A DNA stretch of 11,127 bases. Source: an uncultured Gemmatimonadota bacterium. GTDB lineage: Bacteria; Gemmatimonadota; Gemmatimonadetes; Gemmatimonadales; Gemmatimonadaceae. Of the stretch, positions 1-7,113 are shown piece after piece. Position 1 is the first letter of the stretch. Each line of letters starts with the position of its first letter. The translations under genes and the position numbers were made by a program. The stretch is taken from positions 1 to 11,127 of the forward strand of contig CAMLHT010000117.1 of the NCBI GenBank assembly GCA_946479895.1, given 5' to 3'. The notes below the pieces were generated by a model. It searched no databases and was not told where the DNA came from. It saw only the letters and a program-made list of their open reading frames with translations.

Positions 1-32
1 GTAAATGCTGTTTCTGTCCCTGAAGTTGCCGC

Positions 33-1334
<1,302 letters not shown>

Positions 1335-1472
1335 CCGTGCGAAGTGGTATAAAGTGTGGAGGGGCAAGGTATTGGAAGCCGGCCGCTCCGGGCAACGGAG
1401 GCGAGCCTTCTGGCTACCGGACTCGCCCGCTATTTGCAATTGTCCCGATAGCTTCGCCCCTGATCCCCTGCA
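1335..1472. promoter_or_regulatory. Divergent intergenic region between asnS and the sensor kinase
   Basis: This 138-bp gap lies between two divergent start codons and must hold promoters for both genes. On the minus strand a TATA-rich -10-like stretch (TTTATACC, 1346-1353) lies about 12 nt before the asnS ATG, which would give a very short or absent 5' leader. The matching -35 is poor. On the plus strand I see only an AT-richer patch (TATTTGCAATTG, 1431-1442) about 30 nt before the kinase ATG. Neither gene has a visible Shine-Dalgarno. The promoter assignment is tentative. Confidence 0.3.
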
Positions 1473-2981
1473 ATGACACTACGCTCCAGGCTCGCGCTCG
1501 GACTCGTCACGATCGCGATCATCCTGGTCATACCACTCCTGATGGCGGTGCAGTCGCTCGACCGGCTGTACGGGGAGGCGCGCGGCCTCCAGCGTCAGGA
1601 ATTCGCCGCATCCCTGCTCCTGGGCCGGTTGCGCGAGGGTCTCTTCGACCTGCGCCAGATGGAGATCCGGCTGCTCTTCGTCCACGACTCGGCGTCGCGC
1701 AACGCGATCGCCGGCCAGATCGACGAGGTCCGGATCCTCACCGACTCCCTGGAGCACTATCGGCTGAGTGATGCCGCCTCGAACGTCCGCCGCGCCGTCG
1801 GGGAGATCGCCCGGTGGGGCCCCGCGGAGTATCAGGCGGCGCTGAGCGGCCGCACCGACGTCGCCGATACCATTTCCGCCCGCTACCTGGTCCCCGCCCT
1901 CGACTCGGCGGATGCCGGCGTCCGGATCGCCGAGAGCGACCTGCGGGAGCGGACCCTGGTCCGGATCGACCGGGCGGCGCAGGCCATCGACCAGACCCGG
2001 ACCGCGGCGCTGCTCGGGATGGCGCTCGCCCTGGCTCTCGCGGCCGGTATCGCCATCTGGCTCTTCCGGTTCATCACCAAGCCGGTCACGGCGCTCGAGG
2101 CGGGCATGCGGGCCGTGGCCGACGGGCAGCTCGACCATGAGCTCAAGTACGACAGCCGGCGGCCGCACGAGTTCGGCCGCCTCGCCCGCAGCTTCGAGCA
2201 GATGGCCCAGCAGCTCTCGGAGCTCGACAAGCTGAAGGCGGAATTCGTCTCCGTTGCGTCCCACGAGCTCAAGACGCCGATCAACGTCGTCATTGGCTAC
2301 CTCCAGCTGCTCGAGGAGGGCATCTACGGCCCGCTGACCCCCAAGCAGATGGAGATCCACAAGACCCTCGGCATGCAGATGGTCCAGCTCCAGCGGCTCA
2401 CGCAGCAGCTGCTCGACGTCAGCCGCTTCGAGGCGGGCGGGGGCCGCGTCGAGCCCAGGTCGATGGACCTGCCGAAGATGCTGGAGGAGCTGGAGCGCGC
2501 CTTCGCCGTGCTCGCCCACCAGCGCGGCGTCGAGTTCCGGGTGAAGCATGGCCCCGACCTCCCCGCCGAGGTCACCTGGGACAAGGATCGAATCAATGAG
2601 GTCCTGGGTAACCTCCTTTCGAACGCCTTCAAGTTCACACGGCAGGGCGGAGAGGTCACACTGACGGTCGAGAATGCCGGGAACAACATTGTGATGGAGG
2701 TCCGCGATACCGGCGCCGGCATTCCCAAGGAGCAGCTTTCGCGGGTATTCGAGAAGTTCTATCAAGCCGATAATCAGGGTTCCGCTTCGGCCGCCGGGAC
2801 GGGCTTGGGTCTTGCGATTGTAAAGGGCATCGTCGAGGCCCATGGCGGCCATATCCGTTGCGAGAGTCAGGTCGGTGTGGGCACGACGTTCATCATCGAG
2901 CTTCCGAAAACCGTCCGACGCCGGTCCATGTCGAATCCTCGGCCCATGCCGACACCCATGAAGAAGAGGTTCGCGAAGTGA
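1473..2981 (+). CDS. Membrane sensor histidine kinase, QseE/GlrK-like
   Basis: A two-component sensor kinase of 502 aa that would sense at the cell envelope and phosphorylate a partner response regulator. In order it shows TM1 (about 7-26), a periplasmic mostly helical sensor segment (27-177, four-helix-bundle type by appearance), TM2 (about 178-198), HAMP (199-251), HisKA with phospho-acceptor His264 in SHELKTPI, and HATPase_c. The latter has N-box N380/N384, DTGAGIP at 412-418, an F box at FEKFY (426-430) and G box GTGLGL (442-447). All catalytic boxes are intact. GPLTP (286-290) after the H box, and the overall layout, recall the E. coli GlrK/QseE kinase. A basic tail rich in Pro and Met (485-502) extends past the catalytic domain. 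The stop overlaps the downstream lipoprotein start, so the two are probably translationally coupled. No response regulator lies in the window, so the target is unknown. No clear ribosome site precedes the ATG. Confidence 0.93.
   Translation: MTLRSRLALGLVTIAIILVIPLLMAVQSLDRLYGEARGLQRQEFAASLLLGRLREGLFDLRQMEIRLLFVHDSASRNAIAGQIDEVRILTDSLEHYRLSDAASNVRRAVGEIARWGPAEYQAALSGRTDVADTISARYLVPALDSADAGVRIAESDLRERTLVRIDRAAQAIDQTRTAALLGMALALALAAGIAIWLFRFITKPVTALEAGMRAVADGQLDHELKYDSRRPHEFGRLARSFEQMAQQLSELDKLKAEFVSVASHELKTPINVVIGYLQLLEEGIYGPLTPKQMEIHKTLGMQMVQLQRLTQQLLDVSRFEAGGGRVEPRSMDLPKMLEELERAFAVLAHQRGVEFRVKHGPDLPAEVTWDKDRINEVLGNLLSNAFKFTRQGGEVTLTVENAGNNIVMEVRDTGAGIPKEQLSRVFEKFYQADNQGSASAAGTGLGLAIVKGIVEAHGGHIRCESQVGVGTTFIIELPKTVRRRSMSNPRPMPTPMKKRFAK
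2965..2969 (+). promoter_or_regulatory. Shine-Dalgarno for the lipoprotein gene
   Basis: AGAGG lies inside the last codons of the kinase gene, 8 nt before the GTG at 2978. It decides between that GTG and longer in-frame starts, and it supports coupled translation of the two genes. Confidence 0.65.
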
Positions 2982-3589
2982 GCCCCATTCTTCGCCTGGC
3001 CTGCCTCGCCCTGATGCTTGGCGCGAGCGGCTGCATCTCCGTCACGACGCCGCGGTTCATGCTGCCGGCGCCGGAGCGGGAGTGGCCGAAGTCGCTCGAG
3101 CGCGCCCGGTCGCTGGCCTCGCAGGGGAACGTCGTCGCCGCCGATTCGGTTCTCGCCGCGCACGCGTCGCGGTACCCGGGCACCCCCGGCGCGACCGAGT
3201 CGTACTACTGGCGCTCGTTGTTCCTCGTCCAGTCGGGAGCGGCGCCGTCGCCGGGCCCATCCATGCTGCTCGACCTGTATCTCCGCGAGCGGGACGTGGA
3301 TCATCGGATCGAGGCGGAAGCGCTCATGCGGGCGGCGCGGCGCGTCGATTCCCTCGGCAAGGCGACGTCGACGCTGGCCTCGAAGGTCCAGGAATCGAGC
3401 GGCGAGGTGGCGGCCGCCGCGAACAAGGCCGCCGACGCGAAGGCCGACGTCAAGGCGGTCACGGCCGAGACGAAGGATCAGGACGCGGAGATCAAGCGGC
3501 TCCGTGCCGAGCTCGCGGCGTCGAAGGAAGAGCTGGAGCGCATCAAGAAGCGCCTGGCCGAGCCGCCGAAGAAGCCGCCCAGGGCGTAG
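2978..3589 (+). CDS. Lipoprotein with C-terminal coiled coil, QseG/YfhG-like
   Basis: A predicted 203-aa lipoprotein. I chose the GTG at 2978, which overlaps the kinase stop (GTGA) and has an AGAGG Shine-Dalgarno at 2965-2969, 8 nt upstream; an ATG further upstream in this frame (2858) would bury the signal peptide. Residues 1-18 form a short signal peptide ending ASG before the lipid-anchor Cys19. Residues about 36-84 look like a TPR-type helical pair (WPKSLERARSLASQG and ESYYWRSLFLV). From about 125 to 193 there is a long Ala/Lys/Glu-rich coiled coil, and the protein ends in a short Pro/Lys tail. The same order (lipobox, helical domain with a YW motif, coiled coil, Pro-rich end) is found in QseG, the outer-membrane lipoprotein that partners kinase QseE in enterobacteria. 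The lipoprotein call is strong. The link to QseG rests on architecture and gene position, and another coiled-coil envelope lipoprotein is possible. Asp is not at position +2, which favours outer-membrane sorting if the Lol rule applies here. Confidence 0.8.
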   Translation: MSPILRLACLALMLGASGCISVTTPRFMLPAPEREWPKSLERARSLASQGNVVAADSVLAAHASRYPGTPGATESYYWRSLFLVQSGAAPSPGPSMLLDLYLRERDVDHRIEAEALMRAARRVDSLGKATSTLASKVQESSGEVAAAANKAADAKADVKAVTAETKDQDAEIKRLRAELAASKEELERIKKRLAEPPKKPPRA

Positions 3590-3620
3590 TGGAAGGGGGA
3601 GTGAGAATGGAGGCGCATAC

Positions 3621-3734
3621 CTGTCAGACGACGTAGACGGGGATTGCAGACTCCCTAAGGCCATTTCCCTCCTTCTGGAACCCCCACCCAGTCCGCGTCG
3701 TCTGCGCGTGTCCGTGTCGTCTGCGTCGCAGTGA
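3621..3734. repeat. Inverted-repeat element, copy 1 (degenerate left end)
   Basis: The right end (3682-3734) matches the right end of copy 2 (3863-3915) at 51 of 53 positions; the only differences are the two bases CG against TA. The left end (CAGACGACGTAGACGGGGAT, 3625-3644) is inverted relative to the right end and aligns imperfectly with the left part of copy 2; both run into CAGACTCC. Inside the right end, a 19-bp unit beginning GTCCG is repeated in tandem (3691-3709 and 3710-3728, 15 of 19 identical). The interior between the ends is not shared with copy 2. Confidence 0.75.
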
Positions 3735-3775
3735 GGGGTTCGTGGCGGGACAACCGGCTGACGTTCCGGGACGGA

Positions 3776-3915
3776 ACTGCGACGCAGACGATGCAGACGA
3801 GGATCGCCAGACTCCTTCCTCAGGGATCCGGGGTACAGCCATCCCCCCTCAGGGAAACGACACCCCACCCAGTCCGCGTCGTCTGCGTATGTCCGTGTCG
3901 TCTGCGTCGCAGTGA
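3776..3915. repeat. Inverted-repeat element, copy 2 (intact ends)
   Basis: A 16-bp sequence, ACTGCGACGCAGACGA (3776-3791), is repeated perfectly in inverse at 3898-3913, giving terminal inverted repeats about 138 bp apart. The left end also carries a 9-bp tandem (GCAGACGAT, then GCAGACGA), and the right end the same tandem 19-bp unit as copy 1. The element is too short to encode a transposase. It looks like a non-autonomous palindromic repeat (REP/BIME or MITE type) and ends 8 bp before the recG stop codon. Confidence 0.78.
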
Positions 3916-3923
3916 CACTCTCG

Positions 3924-6005
3924 CTAGCCTGTCTTGAACATCTCCATCGCGCGCGAATAGCGCTCGCTGAGCGTCTTCAGGATTCCGAGGTTCTTCGGCT
4001 GCGTCAGCTCGGGATCCGCGGCCAGCACCTTCTCCGCCGCGAGGCGTGCCTGCTCGCTCAGTGCCTCGTCGCGGATCGGATCGGCCACGCGGAACGTCGG
4101 CACGCCGCTCTGCCTCTCGCCGAAGAGGTCGCCCATGCCGCGCAGCCGCAGGTCGGCCCGCGCGATCTCGAAGCCGTCCTCGGTGTTGACGAACACCTGG
4201 AGCCGGGCGCCGGCCTCCGGGCTCACGTCGCCCAGCAGGATGCAGTACGACTGCTCCGCCCCGCGCCCCACCCTTCCCCGAAGCTGGTGCAGCTGCGACA
4301 GCCCGAAGCGCTCGGGATGCTCGATGACCATCACCGTCGCGTTGGGAACGTCGATCCCGACCTCGATCACCGTCGTCGCCACGAGGACGTCGATGGCCCC
4401 GTCGCGGAACGCGCGCATGGTCGCGTCGCGCTCCTCGGCGGGAATGCGGCCGTGGAGGAGGCCGATGCGCCTTCCACTGAGAACCCCGGCGCGGATCTGC
4501 TCGAACATCGTCGTCGCCGCCTTGAGGTCGGTCTTCTCGGACTCCTCGATGACCGGGTAGACGACGTAGACCTGCCGGCCCTTCTCGATCTCGCGGTCGA
4601 GGAAGGAGAACACCCGCTGCCGCGCCGACTCGCGGCGCATGGCCGTCTGGATCGGCTGCCGGCCCGGCGGCCGCTCGTCGAGGATGGAGAGGTCGAGATC
4701 ACCGTACAGCGTCAGCGCGAGCGAGCGGGGGATCGGCGTGGCCGTCATCAGTAGCACGTCCGGCGCCTCACCCTTCGCCGCCAGGGTCTTGCGCTGCTCG
4801 ACGCCGAACCGGTGCTGCTCGTCGATCGCGACGAATCCCAGCTTCGCGAACTGCGTCGCCTCCTGCACGAGCGCGTGCGTGCCGACGGCGAGCACCGGCT
4901 CCACCGACGCCAGCTTCGACGCGATCTCCCGCCGCGCCTTCGTCCCCGCGCTGCCCGTGACGAGGACGGGTGCGATGCCGAGCGGCTCGAGCAGCTTCGT
5001 CATGCCGCGCGCGTGCTGCTCGGCGAGCAGCTCCGTCGGGGCCATGATCGCGGCCTGATAGCCGTTCTCCATCGCGACGAGGGCCGCGAACAGCCCGACG
5101 ATCGTCTTGCCGCTGCCGACGTCGCCCTGGAGCAGGCGGTGCATCCGCCGCTCGCTGCTCATGTCGGCGATGATTTCACGGATCGCCCGCACCTGCGCGC
5201 CGGTCAGCTCGAAGGGCAGCGATTCACGCAGCTTCGTCGTCAGCGTCCGGCGGTTCTCGAACCGGATGCCCTTGCGGACTTCGCGGGCGAGGCGCTTGGC
5301 GCGCTGGTGCAGCAGGTGTACGAAGAACAGCTCCTCGAACGCCAGGCGTGATCGCCCGCGCATCGCCTCGGCGATCGATTGCGGGCGGTGCACCATGCGC
5401 AGCGCCTCGCCGATCGCCGGGACGTCCACCTCCGCGAGCAGGTCCTTCGGCAGGTACTCCTCGACCTGCGCCAGCAGCGGATCCAGGTTCGCGTCGAGGA
5501 TGGCGCGAATGACCTTGAACGACAGGCCCTCGGTCGCCGGATAGACCGAGAGCACGCGCCCCTGGCCTTCGTCGGTGTCCTCGCCGCCGAGATTGACGAA
5601 TTCCCGTGGCTGGAGCTGGCGGCCATGGAAGAATCGCACGGTGCCCGAGACGAGGAGGAGGTCGCCCTTGTCGATGCTCCGGTCGAGGAACGGCTGCCCC
5701 GGCCACCCCACCTCGATCATCCCGCTGTCGTCCTTCAGCACCGCCTGGAAGACGCGGAGCCCCTTTCGCGTCGGAATGACGCCCTTCGAGATCACCCGCC
5801 CGATGACGGTCCCCTGCATCCCGGCCTCGAGCGAGGAGATCGGCGAGACGGTCGACGCGTCCTCGTACCGGTGCGGGATGTGGAACAGCAGGTCGCCGGC
5901 GGTGATGACCCCCAGCTTGCGCAGCGCGTTGGCGCGGGCCGGCCCCACACCCTTGAGGTACGTGGCCGGCGTATCGAGTCGTATTCTCGGCGCGGGGGCT
6001 TTCAT
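3924..6005 (-). CDS. recG: ATP-dependent DNA helicase RecG
   Basis: A superfamily 2 helicase that remodels stalled replication forks and Holliday junctions. The 693-aa length is normal for the family. The N-terminal segment has the RecG helix-hairpin signature (YLKGVGPARANALRKLGV, 16-33) and RYED (46-49), followed by the OB-type wedge domain to about residue 150. The helicase core shows Walker A GDVGSGKT (294-301), MAPTELLAEQH (321-331), Walker B-type DEQH (395-398), TATPIPRSL (421-429) and motif VI QLRGRVGRG (574-582). The C-terminal part carries the usual LRLRGMGDLFGERQSG (619-634). The ATG at 6005 is the natural start just upstream of the conserved region. No good Shine-Dalgarno precedes it; instead, a long hairpin repeat ends 8 bp before it. 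The gene lies 81 bp downstream of ftsY on the same strand, probably in one transcript, and is convergent with the lipoprotein gene. Confidence 0.97.
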   Translation of the reverse strand: MKAPAPRIRLDTPATYLKGVGPARANALRKLGVITAGDLLFHIPHRYEDASTVSPISSLEAGMQGTVIGRVISKGVIPTRKGLRVFQAVLKDDSGMIEVGWPGQPFLDRSIDKGDLLLVSGTVRFFHGRQLQPREFVNLGGEDTDEGQGRVLSVYPATEGLSFKVIRAILDANLDPLLAQVEEYLPKDLLAEVDVPAIGEALRMVHRPQSIAEAMRGRSRLAFEELFFVHLLHQRAKRLAREVRKGIRFENRRTLTTKLRESLPFELTGAQVRAIREIIADMSSERRMHRLLQGDVGSGKTIVGLFAALVAMENGYQAAIMAPTELLAEQHARGMTKLLEPLGIAPVLVTGSAGTKARREIASKLASVEPVLAVGTHALVQEATQFAKLGFVAIDEQHRFGVEQRKTLAAKGEAPDVLLMTATPIPRSLALTLYGDLDLSILDERPPGRQPIQTAMRRESARQRVFSFLDREIEKGRQVYVVYPVIEESEKTDLKAATTMFEQIRAGVLSGRRIGLLHGRIPAEERDATMRAFRDGAIDVLVATTVIEVGIDVPNATVMVIEHPERFGLSQLHQLRGRVGRGAEQSYCILLGDVSPEAGARLQVFVNTEDGFEIARADLRLRGMGDLFGERQSGVPTFRVADPIRDEALSEQARLAAEKVLAADPELTQPKNLGILKTLSERYSRAMEMFKTG

Positions 6006-6013
6006 GACATGCT

Positions 6014-6085
6014 GTCATCCTGAGCGCAGCGAGGGATCTGCTTCTCATCGAACGAAAGCAGATCTCTCGCTGCGCTCCGGATGAC
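6014..6085. repeat. Hairpin repeat R1 (GTCATCC...GGATGAC) between ftsY and recG
   Basis: A near-perfect palindrome: left arm 6014-6043 and right arm 6056-6085 pair at 28 of 30 positions around a 12-nt loop. It begins GTCATCCTGAGCGCAGCGAG and ends GGATGAC. It fills the ftsY-recG gap, ending 1 bp from the ftsY stop codon and 8 bp from the recG start codon. The left arm matches that of R2 at 29 of 30 positions, so the two belong to one dispersed family. As RNA it would fold into a very stable hairpin between the two reading frames. There is no T-tract, so it is not a standard terminator. Confidence 0.9.
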
Positions 6086-6086
6086 G

Positions 6087-7013
6087 TCAGGACGTGAGCT
6101 CACGCGCGAACTCGTCCGCATCGAAGACTTCCAGGTCTTCCGCCTGTTCGCCCGTGCCGAGGAATTTCACGGGCACGTCGATCGCCTCGTGGACGGCCAC
6201 CACCACTCCGCCCTTCGCCGTGCCGTCCAGCTTCGTCACCACGAGGCCCGTCACGGGAACAGCCCCGGAGAACACTTTCGCCTGCTGCACGGCGTTCTGG
6301 CCGATCGTCCCGTCGAGCACCAGCAGCGTCTCGTGCGGCGCGCCCGGCAGGCGCTTCGTCACGACCCGGGCGACCTTCTTCAGCTCGTCCATCAATCCGC
6401 CACTGGTGTGGAGGCGGCCGGCGGTGTCGATGATCAGCGTGTCGACGCCGCGGGCGATGGCCGCGTCGATCGCATCGAACGCGACGGCGGCGGGATCCGC
6501 GCCCTGCGTCGCGCCGATGAACTCGGCGCCGGTCCGCTGCGACCAGACCCGCAGCTGGTCGATCGCGCCCGCCCGGAAGGTGTCGGCCGCCGCGACCATC
6601 ACCCGCTGCCCGCCCTTCGCGAGCCGGCTCGCGAGCTTCCCGATGAACGTCGTCTTGCCGGCGCCATTGACACCGATGATGAGGATGACGGTCGGCTTCG
6701 TCGCGCTCCGGAGGAGCTGGACGTCGCTGCGGCCCGCGCGCAACGCCGCGCCGATGCCTTCCGACAGCGCCCGCCGGAAATCCTCATCGGTCTTCACCTC
6801 GCCGCGCGCCGCGCGGCGGCGGACCTCGTCGACGAGCCGCATGGTGACCGGCACGCCGAAATCCGACTCCAGCAGCAGCTGCTCGAGCGCCTCCAGCGAT
6901 CCCTCCGACACGCCGCCGCGCACGAGCACGCCGACGTCGAGCAGCGCGACGTCCTTGACCCGCTCCCACAGCGACCGCTTCGGGGCGTCCGTCTTCTTGA
7001 ACAACCTTCCCAT
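6087..7013 (-). CDS. ftsY: Signal recognition particle receptor FtsY
   Basis: The SRP receptor GTPase, which docks ribosome-nascent chain-SRP complexes at the inner membrane by pairing with Ffh. The 308-aa product has a four-helix N domain (about 15-90) and the G domain: G1 GVNGAGKTT (114-122), DTFRAGAIDQL (144-154), G3 DTAGR (196-200), G4 TKLDGTAKGG (260-269), and a C-terminal FLGTGEQAEDLEVFD segment typical of FtsY. The acidic N-terminal A domain of enteric FtsY is absent; there is only a short basic start (MGRLFKK), the compact form common outside Proteobacteria. Ffh is excluded by the length and the lack of a C-terminal M domain. The ATG at 7013 has a GAGG Shine-Dalgarno (7020-7023) 6 nt upstream. 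The gene lies between hairpin repeats R1 and R2 and is in line with the VWA gene upstream and recG downstream. Confidence 0.97.
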   Translation of the reverse strand: MGRLFKKTDAPKRSLWERVKDVALLDVGVLVRGGVSEGSLEALEQLLLESDFGVPVTMRLVDEVRRRAARGEVKTDEDFRRALSEGIGAALRAGRSDVQLLRSATKPTVILIIGVNGAGKTTFIGKLASRLAKGGQRVMVAAADTFRAGAIDQLRVWSQRTGAEFIGATQGADPAAVAFDAIDAAIARGVDTLIIDTAGRLHTSGGLMDELKKVARVVTKRLPGAPHETLLVLDGTIGQNAVQQAKVFSGAVPVTGLVVTKLDGTAKGGVVVAVHEAIDVPVKFLGTGEQAEDLEVFDADEFARELTS

Positions 7014-7029
7014 GCATTACCTCAGCTAA

Positions 7030-7109
7030 GTCATCCTGAGCGAAGCGAGGGATCTGCTTCAGGTCCATCAACAAAGCAGATCCCTCGTCGCTTCGCGACT
7101 CAGGATGAC
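7030..7109. repeat. Hairpin repeat R2 (GTCATCC...GGATGAC) between the VWA gene and ftsY
   Basis: The second member of the R1 family. The left arm 7030-7059 pairs with the right arm 7074-7109; the right arm is 6 nt longer because it carries the variant core GTCGCTTCGCGAC (7087-7099), itself a small palindrome. The arms are otherwise fully complementary apart from one further base next to these insertions. It ends 4 bp from the stop codon of the VWA gene (7114) and leaves the ftsY Shine-Dalgarno intact 16 nt before the ftsY ATG. Confidence 0.9.
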
Positions 7110-7113
7110 GGGT

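Larger units (their letters stand above)
3590..3923. other. Convergent intergenic gap filled by repeats
   Basis: These 334 bp separate the stop of the lipoprotein gene (plus strand) from the stop of recG (minus strand). I see no credible gene in the gap. It holds two copies of one repeat element, listed separately. Small open frames across it come from the CG-rich repeat sequence and have no family character. No standard hairpin plus T-tract terminator is visible, so the repeats themselves may end transcription from both sides. Confidence 0.7.

Noticed and set aside
1335..1439. Upstream extension of asnS by 35 codons
   Set aside because: The extra residues match no AsnRS feature and would translate the probable promoter region.
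1479..2852. 457-aa open frame on the minus strand across the kinase gene
   Set aside because: Antisense shadow of a kinase with all catalytic boxes; high GC leaves few stops in this frame.
2858..2977. Longer lipoprotein starting at the ATG at 2858
   Set aside because: It would place 40 hydrophilic residues before the signal peptide and overlap the kinase gene by 120 bp; the GTG at 2978 has a Shine-Dalgarno.
3621..3915. CRISPR array or tandem repeat array
   Set aside because: There are only two large copies, with inverted ends and unequal, unrelated interiors; no regular short repeat and spacer pattern, and no cas genes.
6014..6085. R1 as an ordinary rho-independent terminator
   Set aside because: There is no T-tract on either side, the stem is unusually long, and a near-identical copy exists at R2; it is better described as a dispersed repeat.
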